The notes beneath the pieces were generated by a model. That model was not told the DNA's origin, searched no databases, and worked only from the letters and a program-made list of their open reading frames with translations. From contig JBJMGS010000356.1 in assembly GCA_045807785.1 (NCBI GenBank), positions 1-9,049 on the forward strand: a stretch of DNA of 9,049 nt, written 5' to 3'. Position numbers and translations under genes: made by a program. Each line of letters starts with the position of its first letter. The first letter of the stretch is position 1. Positions 1 to 6,542 of this stretch are shown one piece after another. The stretch is from JAIVGV01 sp045807785. GTDB lineage: Bacteria > Acidobacteriota > Blastocatellia > Pyrinomonadales > Pyrinomonadaceae.

Positions 1-34
1 ACAATAAATACATAAACAACTCACTTAACAACTC
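1..34. other. AT-rich segment beyond the peptidase stop codon
   Basis: The first 37 bases contain no G and only nine C (about 24 % GC), whereas the peptidase gene just to the right is strongly GC-rich; the change is abrupt near base 38. The 8-mer AACAACTC occurs at 15-22 and again at 27-34, a direct repeat with a 12-bp period. No gene is visible. It could be the edge of an inserted element, of a repeat array continuing outside the window, or simply an AT-rich intergenic region. It lies exactly where the rest of a normal M28 peptidase gene would be expected. Confidence 0.5.
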
Positions 35-1462
35 TTAGACGATGTGCTTCCACTCCGACGCCGTGCCCACGCCGCCGACGATCAGCCGCTCGTCTTTCAA
101 CCGACCGATCATGTCCATGTTGATCATCGCGACCGTGTTAGCCAACGGCACGACCGGGTTCTTGACGTAGTAGCTCGAACCGATCAAGCCCTCTTCCTCG
201 CCGCTGAACGCGACGAAGACGATGGTGCGCCGCGGCTTCACCGGCGCGGTCGCGAAGATGCGCGCGAGTTCCAACAGCCCCGCCACGCCCGAAGCGTTGT
301 CGTCCGCGCCGTGATGGATGTCGCCCTCGCGCGCGGCTAAGCTCCCCTCGCCGCCGCGACCCAGGTGATCGTAGTGCGCGCCAAAGACGATGGCCTCGTC
401 CTTCAACTTCGCGTCGCTGCCTTCGAGCAGGCCGACGACGTTGTAGGCGGGCTGCTCGCGCCGCGCGATGTCCGTCTGGAGACTGAAAGCGATGTGCTTG
501 AGCAGCGTCGAAAAGTTTTTTCGCGGCGGCGTTGGCTGTCCCGCCGCGCCTTGCGCCGCACTCCCGTCTTTCGTGACCGCGGCTGGCGCGTCGGCGAACT
601 TCGCGTTCGCCGACTGCTCCAGATTCTCAAACGTGACTAACGGCGTGGCAGCGGCTTCGATGGCGCGGCGCGCGACCTGCCGCGAGATGAGCGCGACCGG
701 GATGCCAGCGTCGCCCGCCGCCGCGAGGTTCTCGTCCATGCGCAGGCGCGTCAGGCGGTCGTCCTTGAAGTTCGTCTCGCGCGTGATGACGAGGAGCGCC
801 ACCGCGCCGTGCTCGCGCGCCGCTGCCGCCTTGAATCTCAAGTCCTCGAAGCGCGCGAACTGCCCGTGCGGGTTGTCGCCATCGGGCGTGCCCGCGAACG
901 CTAGGACGATCTTCCCGCGCGCGTCAACATTCGCGTAGTCGTCGCGGCCCAGCTCCGATGCCGTGATGCCGTAGCCGACGTACACGACGGGCGCGCTCGA
1001 AACTTTCGCGTTCGCGCTCCAAGCAATAGGCGACCAGTCCTCGCCGAGCCGGAGATCGACCGCGGCGGCGTGCGCGTTCTGCGGCGCTGACTCCGCGCGC
1101 GGCGTGAAGCTCATCGCGTTGCGCTTGCCGAGTTCCACGCCAGCGACGTAGGGGAAAGGAAGTTTGTAACTAAGCTTGGCAACGGAGCTATTGGGAGCCG
1201 TCAATATCGCCGCGCCGCTGCGCAGACCGTAGCGGGCAAACTCCTTGGCGATGTACTCCGCCGCCACGACCGCGCCCCTCGTGCCCGTGCGCCTGCCTTC
1301 GAGTTCGTCCGAGGCGAGGTAGCCGACGTGCGCGCGCAGGCGCTCGACGCTCGGCTCATCATTCGCAGCGGCGCGCGGCGCGCTCTGTTGCGCGAGCCCG
1401 CACGTTGCGAGCAGGAAGGCGAGAGTCAGCCGCAGAAACTTGTGTGAGATGTTGTCGCGCAT
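35..1462 (-). CDS. Secreted M28-family zinc metallopeptidase with PA domain, C-terminally truncated
   Basis: This 475-residue protein is predicted to be an exported aminopeptidase-type zinc hydrolase. A hydrophobic N-terminal signal (about residues 10-24) is followed by a protease-associated domain (about 150-275) and the M28 catalytic core (about 335-475). Metal-site motifs are visible: GAHYDH with H363, GADDNASG with D387, GEEEGL with base E422 and ligand E423, and NMDMIG with D450. These match the first four ligands and the catalytic base of Vibrio aminopeptidase-like enzymes. The protein stops about 25 residues after D450, so the final segment carrying the last histidine ligand, usually around 100 residues further on, is absent. 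The stop coincides with a sharp drop in GC. The ATG at 1462 follows the propeller gene by 6 bp and has a GGAG site. The family assignment is firm. Activity is doubtful, and this may be a disrupted gene. Confidence 0.85.
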   Translation of the reverse strand: MRDNISHKFLRLTLAFLLATCGLAQQSAPRAAANDEPSVERLRAHVGYLASDELEGRRTGTRGAVVAAEYIAKEFARYGLRSGAAILTAPNSSVAKLSYKLPFPYVAGVELGKRNAMSFTPRAESAPQNAHAAAVDLRLGEDWSPIAWSANAKVSSAPVVYVGYGITASELGRDDYANVDARGKIVLAFAGTPDGDNPHGQFARFEDLRFKAAAAREHGAVALLVITRETNFKDDRLTRLRMDENLAAAGDAGIPVALISRQVARRAIEAAATPLVTFENLEQSANAKFADAPAAVTKDGSAAQGAAGQPTPPRKNFSTLLKHIAFSLQTDIARREQPAYNVVGLLEGSDAKLKDEAIVFGAHYDHLGRGGEGSLAAREGDIHHGADDNASGVAGLLELARIFATAPVKPRRTIVFVAFSGEEEGLIGSSYYVKNPVVPLANTVAMINMDMIGRLKDERLIVGGVGTASEWKHIV

Positions 1463-1468
1463 GAGTTT

Positions 1469-2557
1469 TTACTCCACCCAATCGGCGATGAAGATGTTGG
1501 TGTCACCCTTCGCCTTGCCGTCGCGGTTCGAGGCGAAGACGAGCTTGCGCCCGTCGGGCGAGAACATCGGGAAGCCGTCGAAGCCGTCGTAAGTCGTGAT
1601 CTGCTCGAGCCCCGTGCCGTCGGTGTTGACGACGAAGAGGTTGAAGTCGCGGCTGTGGATGTCTGGATAGTTCGACGAGAAGATGATGCGCTTGCCGTCG
1701 GGCAGAAAGTATGGCGCGAAGCTGGCGACGCCAAGCTGCGTCACCTGCCGCTTGTGCGTGCCGTCGGCGTTCATCACCCAGAGTTCCAGGGCGTTCGGCT
1801 CGACCAGATTTTCGGCGAGCAGCTTTTTGTAGCGCGCGACTTCGGCTTCCGTCCGCGGGTGGTTGCCGCGATAGACGATCTGTCGCCCGTCGCGCGAGTA
1901 GAACGCGCCGCCGTCGTAGCCCAACTCGTTCGTCAGGCGGCGCACGTGCGTGCCGTCGGCGTCCATCGAGTAGAGTTCGAGGTCGCCGTCGCGCACCGAG
2001 GTGAAGACGATGTGCTTGCCGTCCACGGAGGTCGTCGCCTCCGCGTCGTAGCCGGGCGCGTTGGTCAATTGTTTGAGGTTCGAGCCGTCAGGGCGCGCCG
2101 TGAAGATGTCATAGCCGGGGTAGATCGCCCAGACGTAGCCGCGCGAGAAGTCGGGCGGCGGCGGGCAGTCAGCCGAGGCGAGATGCGTCGAGGCATAGAG
2201 AATTTTTTTGTCGTTCGGGAAAAAGTACGAACAGGTCGTGCGCCCCTTGCCCGTCGAGACGAGCTTCATCTCTGAACCGTCGGTGCGCATCGTGAAAATC
2301 TGATCGCAGGGCATCGCCCCGTGCTTCGACTGGAAGATCAACCTTCCCCCGTCGCCGCTGAAATACGCCTCGGCGTTCTCGCCCGTAGAGGTCAACTGGC
2401 GGACGTTCTTCAGGTGTCGCTCGGAAGCGGGCGGCGTGACGATGTTCGCGCCGCCCGGCGTGGTCGGTTTACTCTGACGGGAGCGCGCCGTGGAGAGCGA
2501 CGCCGCGACCGCGAAGCAGGCGAAAATCAGAGACAGAATGAGGCGTTGGCTTTTCAT
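1469..2557 (-). CDS. Secreted TolB-like PD40 beta-propeller protein
   Basis: The preferred product is 362 residues from the ATG at 2557. That start gives a basic MKSQR head and a hydrophobic stretch (residues 6-22), a typical signal peptide. A longer reading from a TTG at 2599 adds 14 residues that would bury the signal. The rest is about six repeats of the PD40/WD40-like type found in TolB (about 60-360). Each carries phrases such as DG-K/R-I-F-S followed by D-I/L-F/Y-x-M-x-x-DGT-x-x-x-x-LT; clear examples are DADGTHVRRLT (199-209) and SPDGRKLVFASNRDG (333-347). C84, C109 and C131 are the only cysteines in the mature part and could form disulfides. No catalytic motif is seen, so a binding or scaffold role outside the cytoplasm is likely. 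It is followed 6 bp later by the M28 peptidase, suggesting a joint role in handling peptides or proteins. The substrate is unknown. Confidence 0.85.
   Translation of the reverse strand: MKSQRLILSLIFACFAVAASLSTARSRQSKPTTPGGANIVTPPASERHLKNVRQLTSTGENAEAYFSGDGGRLIFQSKHGAMPCDQIFTMRTDGSEMKLVSTGKGRTTCSYFFPNDKKILYASTHLASADCPPPPDFSRGYVWAIYPGYDIFTARPDGSNLKQLTNAPGYDAEATTSVDGKHIVFTSVRDGDLELYSMDADGTHVRRLTNELGYDGGAFYSRDGRQIVYRGNHPRTEAEVARYKKLLAENLVEPNALELWVMNADGTHKRQVTQLGVASFAPYFLPDGKRIIFSSNYPDIHSRDFNLFVVNTDGTGLEQITTYDGFDGFPMFSPDGRKLVFASNRDGKAKGDTNIFIADWVE
1472..1475 (-). promoter_or_regulatory. Ribosome binding site of the M28 peptidase
   Basis: GGAG on the minus strand lies 9 bases before the ATG at 1462. 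It is placed inside the last codons of the upstream propeller gene, so translation of the two genes is probably linked. It supports 1462 as the peptidase start. Confidence 0.5.
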
Positions 2558-2599
2558 GGGTTGTGATCGGTGGAAGAGACCGAGCGAGAGACGCCCCAA

Positions 2600-2628
2600 G
2601 TTTTATGCCGAAGCCCGGCGAAAGGCAA
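2600..2628 (-). promoter_or_regulatory. Possible sigma-70 promoter for the propeller-peptidase pair
   Basis: The 93-bp gap between the hydroxylase stop and the propeller ATG contains TTGCCT (2623-2628) and TAAAAC (2600-2605) on the minus strand, separated by exactly 17 bp. Each hexamer matches the consensus at 4 of 6 positions. Transcription would start near 2593, giving a leader of about 36 bases. The segment is GC-rich apart from the TAAAAC, which makes that hexamer stand out. This is inference from sequence only. Confidence 0.35.
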
Positions 2629-2650
2629 GCGCGGCGAGATAGCCTGCACC

Positions 2651-3835
2651 TCACGCGCCGCTGACTCGCTCCGCGCCGACGCGCGCGGCGACGAACCGCG
2701 CGACTTCCCCTGTCAACCGTTCCAGATCGGCGACGCCGCGCGCCTCGCCCTGAGACGCGGCCACCTCCGCGACGAAGAGCGCGAGTCGCACGAGCCGCGC
2801 CTCTTCGCGGCTGAGCACGCCGTCTGCGACGAGCGATGCGGCGAGACTCTCTGCGTCGCCGCGTGGCACGCTGCCCGCCGTCTCGCCCAGAGGATCGTGC
2901 GCGCGTGAGAGCGCGTCGAGCGCGGCACGCGCGGACGCACCCGCGAAGAGCGCGGCGGCGCAAGGGAGATTCTCACCGAGAGACGCGCGCGCGAGTTGCA
3001 GCAGGCGCGCAGCCCTGTCTGGATCATGCTCGTAGAGCGCGGCGAGCGCGTCCCGCTTGTACTTGAGCCGCAAGTAATCTACGGAGTTCGCGACGAGGAG
3101 TTGTTCGGGTCGCGCCGCCCACCAGACGTTGACGGAGACGCACGCATCGAGCGAGCGGACGTGGTGCCACCAGAGCGCGGGGATGTAGAGCGTCTCGCCG
3201 GGGAGCAGATCGAAGGCGACGGCTGCATCGAGCGGGAACTGCGGGTGCGCCGCCCGGTCGAGCGTTTCGAGATCGACGCGGCTGGCGTGCACGTCGCGGA
3301 AGCCCAGGCCGAAGGGCTCGACGCGCGCGTGCTCGCTGGCCGGGATGAGCGTGACGCGCTTGCGCCCGTGGAGCTGCGTGAGCAGGTTGTTTTTGCCGTC
3401 GTAGTGGAGGCCGGAGACGCAGCCCGCCGAGCCGATCCACAAATTGCGCTCGATGCGCGACGCCGCAGCAGGGAGCAACGCGTGCGCCGGATATTCAGTC
3501 TCGTCGAGACCGAGATCGGCGAGCGGGACGTGGCGCGCGTAGCAGGCGCGCGGCGGCTCGGTCGCGGCGATGCGGCGCAGCGCCTCGGCGAACGTAACGC
3601 GCTCCGCCGCGTAGTTCGGCTCGCCGTCCGACAGTTGGTCGAACTTCTCGTGATCCGAAGTGAGGAGCGTGACGCTCTGCGCGCCGACTGCGGCGAGCAG
3701 GCTCTGCGGTGACCAGCTGGCGCGCACTCGTTCGCCGACACTGTCGGTGACGACGAGCGGCGCGGCGCGCGCGTCGAGCCCCGCGCCCGACGCCGCGAGC
3801 GAGGCGAGGTCAACGCGCTCGACGCCGTGGCCCAT
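2651..3835 (-). CDS. FIH-like JmjC/cupin-8 Fe(II)/2-oxoglutarate-dependent hydroxylase
   Basis: The protein is 394 residues from the ATG at 3835, or 397 from a TTG at 3844; numbering here uses the longer form. The double-stranded beta-helix core (about 125-245) shows the iron triad as H147-Y-D149 and the first histidine of WWHH, H227. Spacing and context mirror human FIH. FIH has HYD, an Asn six after the His, and a Lys 15 after it that binds 2-oxoglutarate; here these are N153 and K162 with identical spacing. The FIH strand VNFW is matched by VNVW with N239 and W241. The family hydroxylates proteins or small molecules using O2 and 2-oxoglutarate. The C-terminal 150 residues are helical-looking and rich in Ala, Leu and Arg, and may serve in dimer formation or substrate binding. 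The gene starts 31 bp after serC and is probably co-transcribed with it. Its substrate is unknown. A eukaryotic-style histone role is not implied. Confidence 0.85.
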   Translation of the reverse strand: MGHGVERVDLASLAASGAGLDARAAPLVVTDSVGERVRASWSPQSLLAAVGAQSVTLLTSDHEKFDQLSDGEPNYAAERVTFAEALRRIAATEPPRACYARHVPLADLGLDETEYPAHALLPAAASRIERNLWIGSAGCVSGLHYDGKNNLLTQLHGRKRVTLIPASEHARVEPFGLGFRDVHASRVDLETLDRAAHPQFPLDAAVAFDLLPGETLYIPALWWHHVRSLDACVSVNVWWAARPEQLLVANSVDYLRLKYKRDALAALYEHDPDRAARLLQLARASLGENLPCAAALFAGASARAALDALSRAHDPLGETAGSVPRGDAESLAASLVADGVLSREEARLVRLALFVAEVAASQGEARGVADLERLTGEVARFVAARVGAERVSGA

Positions 3836-3866
3836 AGCGTTCAAGTCCGCGCCCGGCGCGCAGCCA

Positions 3867-4952
3867 TCAACCGTTCTTGTGCTCGAACTCGCGCATGAAG
3901 GAGACGAGCGCCTCGCAGCCCTCGCGCGGGAAGGCGTTGTAGATCGAGGCGCGGATGCCGCCGACCGAGCGGTGACCTTTGAGCCCGTCGAGCTTCGCGT
4001 CGGTCGCTTCTTTGGCGAACCGCTTTTCGAGGTCTTCCGAGGGCAGGCGGAACGTGATGTTCATCAACGAGCGCGCTTCCACGGCGGCGTGCCCGCGGTA
4101 GAAGTCGGTTGCGTCAATCGCGTCGTAGATCAACTTCGCCTTCGCCTGATTCTCTCGGTAGACGCTCGCGAGCCCGCCCCTCTCTTTCGCCCACTGGCAG
4201 ACGAGGTTGAGGATGTAGATGCCCCAAGTGTTCGGCGTGTTGTAGAGCGAGTCGTTCGCGACGTGCGTGCGGTAGTCGAGCATCGTGTGCAGGCCGTCGG
4301 GGATGCGCTCCAACAGATCGTCGCGGATGATGACGACCGTCACGCCCGAAGGCCCCAGGTTCTTCTGCGCGCCCGCGTAGATGAGCGCGTACTTTTTCAC
4401 GTCGATGGGGCGCGACATGATGTTCGAAGAGGCGTCCGAGATGAGCGGCACGTCGCCGACCTCTGGCTCATCCTTCCACTCGACGCCTTCGATGGTCTCG
4501 TTGGAAGTCATGTGGACGTAAGCGGCTGCCGGGTCGAGCTTCAACTCGTGCGGCTCGGGCGTGCGCGTGTAGCGGCTGTCGGCGAGGTCTGCGGCGACGT
4601 TGATCGCGCCCTCCTTCTTCGCCTCCTTGAGCGCCTTCTTGCCCCAACTGCCCGTGATGACGTAGTCGGCGCTCGCGCCTTCGGGCAAAAGGTTCATCGG
4701 GATCATCGAGAACTGTAGCGACGCGCCGCCTTGCAGGAAGAGCACGCGGTAGTTCTCCGGGATGCCCATCAGCTCGCGCAGGCCGCTCTCGGCGCCGTGG
4801 ATGATCTCGTCGAACGGTTTGGAGCGGTGGCTGATCTCCATCACCGACATGCCGACGCCGGGCAGCGACATCATCTCGCGCTGCGCCTGCTCTAAGACGG
4901 GCACGGGCAAAACAGCCGGCCCCGCGCTGAAGTTGTAGATTCTCTCTGTCAT
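3867..4952 (-). CDS. serC: Phosphoserine aminotransferase
   Basis: SerC converts 3-phosphohydroxypyruvate and glutamate to phosphoserine and 2-oxoglutarate, the second step of serine synthesis; it also serves pyridoxal phosphate synthesis in some bacteria. The 361-residue length is the family norm. It opens with the typical NFSAGPAVLP (residues 7-16). The cofactor lysine is K197 in AGAQKNLGPSG, the pyridine-binding aspartate is D173 in SDASSN, the ring-stacking tryptophan is W103, and the C-terminal GGIRASIYNA (331-340) supplies substrate-binding residues. All are intact, so the enzyme should be active in the cytoplasm. The start is fixed by an AGGAG site 7 bases upstream. It is separated from the preceding dehydrogenase gene by a heptamer repeat array and is followed 31 bp later by the hydroxylase. 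Confidence 0.97.
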   Translation of the reverse strand: MTERIYNFSAGPAVLPVPVLEQAQREMMSLPGVGMSVMEISHRSKPFDEIIHGAESGLRELMGIPENYRVLFLQGGASLQFSMIPMNLLPEGASADYVITGSWGKKALKEAKKEGAINVAADLADSRYTRTPEPHELKLDPAAAYVHMTSNETIEGVEWKDEPEVGDVPLISDASSNIMSRPIDVKKYALIYAGAQKNLGPSGVTVVIIRDDLLERIPDGLHTMLDYRTHVANDSLYNTPNTWGIYILNLVCQWAKERGGLASVYRENQAKAKLIYDAIDATDFYRGHAAVEARSLMNITFRLPSEDLEKRFAKEATDAKLDGLKGHRSVGGIRASIYNAFPREGCEALVSFMREFEHKNG

Positions 4953-4959
4953 GACAAGT

Positions 4960-4964
4960 CTCCT
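4960..4964 (-). promoter_or_regulatory. serC: Ribosome binding site of serC
   Basis: AGGAG on the minus strand is 7 bases before the ATG at 4952. It is the clearest Shine-Dalgarno sequence in the window and decides the serC start. Confidence 0.75.
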
Positions 4965-4969
4965 GAAAG

Positions 4970-5059
4970 AGGCTGGATGTTAGATGCTGGATGTTAGTAA
5001 GCAAACGCGACCAGCACCTAGCATCTGACCTCTAGCCTCTGCTCTCTGACCTCTGCTTC
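4970..5059. repeat. Inverted heptamer repeat array A
   Basis: The left arm (4970-4997) reads as four 7-bp units: AGGCTGG, ATGTTAG, ATGCTGG, ATGTTAG. After 13 bp a right arm (5011-5059) of seven units runs in the opposite orientation: CCAGCAC, CTAGCAT, CTGACCT, CTAGCCT, CTGCTCT, CTGACCT, CTGCTTC. Reverse-complemented, the right-arm units become AGGTCAG, AGGCTAG, ATGCTAG and similar, the same pattern A-K-G-Y-Y-R-G as the left arm. Bases 4970-4990 match the reverse complement of 5011-5031 at 16 of 21 positions, so a cruciform or RNA hairpin is possible. The array forms the whole gap between the dehydrogenase gene and serC and encodes the last residues of the dehydrogenase. Confidence 0.75.
4977..5004 (-). 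promoter_or_regulatory. Weak possible serC promoter inside the repeat array
   Basis: On the minus strand TTGCTT (4999-5004) and TAACAT (4977-4982) are 16 bp apart, 24 bases before the serC start codon. The -10 hexamer matches 4 of 6 consensus bases and the -35 only 3 of 6. The -10 is formed by one of the ATGTTAG heptamers, so if it is real the repeat has supplied a promoter. Support is slight. Confidence 0.2.
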
Positions 5060-5832
5060 TTGAAATGATTTCGCATCGTCTTGCCGATGAGGCGCGCGAC
5101 GAAGGAGCGCGGGACGAGCCGCTGCGCCTCCGCCGCCGCGTAGTTGTGCCAGCCGGAGATGACGTGGCTGCGGTCGTGCTCAAGCGCCGCGAGCGCCGTC
5201 GCGACGACCTCGTCCGGCGTCTGCGGCGCACGAAAAGGGGGCTTCCCCATCTCGCCCGCCGCGAAAAAGTTGGTCTCCGTCACGCCCGGACACAGCGCGA
5301 GGAGGCGCACGCCGCGCGCGCGGTTCTCTTCCCACAGCGCTTCGGTGAACGAGAGCACGAAGGCTTTCGTCGCCGCGTAGGTCGCCATGTACGGCACGGG
5401 CTGGAACGCGGCGGTCGAGGCGACGTTGATGATCGCGCCGCTCTTTCTCTCAAGCATCGGCGCGAGGAAGAGGTGCGTCAGCTCGACGAGAGCGCGCACG
5501 TTCAACTCGATCATGTTCAGCTCGCGCGCCAGGTCGAGCGACGCGAAGTCGCCCATCGAGCCGAACCCCGCGTTGTTCACGAGCGTCTCGACTTCCAACC
5601 CGCGCCGCCCGACTTCAGCGAACAGCGCCGCCCCCGCGCCGTCCGCCGACAAGTCGAGCGCAACGTGCTGGCAGTTGACGTTGTGCGCGCGCCCCAGCTC
5701 GTTGCACAGGGAGACCAACTTATCCTCGGAGCGCGCGACCAAAAGAAGTGGCTCGCCCCGCGCCGCCAGCGCCCGCGCGAACGCCTCGCCGATCCCGCTC
5801 GACGCGCCGGTGATGAGCATGATTTTCGTCAT
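5032..5832 (-). CDS. Short-chain dehydrogenase/reductase, DltE-like (COG0300 type)
   Basis: This 266-residue classical SDR is expected to be a cytoplasmic NAD(P)(H)-dependent oxidoreductase. The cofactor glycine motif TGASSGIG is at 8-15, NNAG at 86-89, and the catalytic tetrad N111, S139, Y152 and K156 is complete; CPGVTET (181-187) follows as usual. R34 after the second beta strand favours NADP(H). No substrate can be named. The start ATG at 5832 overlaps the stop of the preceding unknown gene in an ATGA arrangement, implying translational coupling; a second ATG four codons later (5820) is possible. The final eight or so residues (KQRSESRG) are encoded by heptamer repeat array A, whose CTAG unit supplies the TAG stop. 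The natural C-terminus was therefore probably altered by the repeat, with little effect on the core fold. Confidence 0.92.
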   Translation of the reverse strand: MTKIMLITGASSGIGEAFARALAARGEPLLLVARSEDKLVSLCNELGRAHNVNCQHVALDLSADGAGAALFAEVGRRGLEVETLVNNAGFGSMGDFASLDLARELNMIELNVRALVELTHLFLAPMLERKSGAIINVASTAAFQPVPYMATYAATKAFVLSFTEALWEENRARGVRLLALCPGVTETNFFAAGEMGKPPFRAPQTPDEVVATALAALEHDRSHVISGWHNYAAAEAQRLVPRSFVARLIGKTMRNHFKKQRSESRG

Positions 5833-6542
5833 CCGGCGTTCGACACGATGGTCTCCAAATCCAATTGAATGGGCTCCGATCTGATGCCGTCAAGCCATAG
5901 ATCGCCGAAGTTCTGCCATCGACGCCTGAGCTTCATGCCAAACTTGGGATTGCCGCTCTGGTATTGTGGTTCCACATTGATGGGCCACATTTCGAACTCT
6001 AACGTGAGCCAGATGCTAGCGTGTAGCCGAAGTTCTTCCCAAGTCTCGCCCCGTCCGTACGAGTTACCGCTCTTGCTAATAGTCCACCACGTGTCCGTTT
6101 CATATCCCCAAGCCACCCCGGAAGGTAGGATGCGGGTAAACTCCGCCGGGGGAGTCGCCTGATCCAAGTGACGTTCGAGCCGTACCCATTCATTTCCGGG
6201 CGCTCTGAGGATGGACGGTAAATGCCGATTAGAATATATGAACTTACTTGTCGCCGCGTCTTCGCTCGAAAGCGAGAAATCCTCACCTACCATCCACGGC
6301 TCCCGGTCCAAGAGGACAATCGGTTTGCTGCCCGCGTTGAAGAATTCGAGTTTCAGTCTCAAATTTAGACGAACGCAGCACGCATCTTCGCCACTAAGAT
6401 AAGCCTTAAGTATCTGACCGCGCACTCGCAGGTCTTGCTTCTCATCTTTGCGGAGCGACTGCGATGCGGCGGACGGTAGAGAAGTTCCGCTTAGAGACAG
6501 GATAAGAATGAGTGTGCCGATAACGAATCCGGGATTTCTCAT
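5829..6542 (-). CDS. Secreted Trp-rich protein of unknown function
   Basis: I do not recognise this family. The 237-residue product starts with a signal peptide: a hydrophobic run at residues 6-18 and a likely cut after SAA at 26. The mature part has ten tryptophans (W83, 119, 145, 152, 153, 168, 178, 186, 209, 216), an adjacent pair C55-C56, and alternating beta-type segments such as LRLKLEFFNAGSKPIVLLDR (61-80), which resembles the edge of an Ig-like or other beta-sandwich domain. No catalytic motif is seen. It is placed oddly: its ATG overlaps the serA stop (ATGA, 6539-6542) and its stop overlaps the dehydrogenase start (ATGA, 5829-5832). Its DNA is visibly lower in GC than every neighbour, closer to half, which suggests later arrival or relaxed codon selection. 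An exported protein coupled to cytoplasmic serine synthesis has no obvious explanation. Confidence 0.8.
   Translation of the reverse strand: MRNPGFVIGTLILILSLSGTSLPSAASQSLRKDEKQDLRVRGQILKAYLSGEDACCVRLNLRLKLEFFNAGSKPIVLLDREPWMVGEDFSLSSEDAATSKFIYSNRHLPSILRAPGNEWVRLERHLDQATPPAEFTRILPSGVAWGYETDTWWTISKSGNSYGRGETWEELRLHASIWLTLEFEMWPINVEPQYQSGNPKFGMKLRRRWQNFGDLWLDGIRSEPIQLDLETIVSNAG

Noticed and set aside
2607..2619. Small hairpin GCCG-GGCTT-CGGC in the gap after the hydroxylase gene, as a terminator
   Set aside because: The stem is only 4 bp and no T-run follows on the minus strand; the same bases fit better as part of a promoter spacer.
2651..3835. Interpretation as a histone demethylase because of the JmjC fold
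   Set aside because: The motifs are of the FIH/cupin-8 hydroxylase kind, and bacterial relatives are not tied to histone substrates; only a general hydroxylase call is supported.
3843..3867. ATG overlapping the serC stop codon as the hydroxylase start
   Set aside because: It is out of frame with the hydroxylase and ends after eight codons; ATG 3835 (or TTG 3844) is the in-frame start.
3660..4718. Long plus-strand reading frame opposite serC and the hydroxylase gene
   Set aside because: It is antisense to two firmly identified genes, rich in Arg, Val and Asp as expected from GC-rich complementary codons, and shows no family motif. The other long plus-strand frames across the window are rejected for the same reason.
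4965..5059. Insertion sequence or CRISPR array as an explanation for the repeats
   Set aside because: Units are 7 bp without spacers, and no transposase, terminal inverted repeats of IS type or target duplication can be seen.
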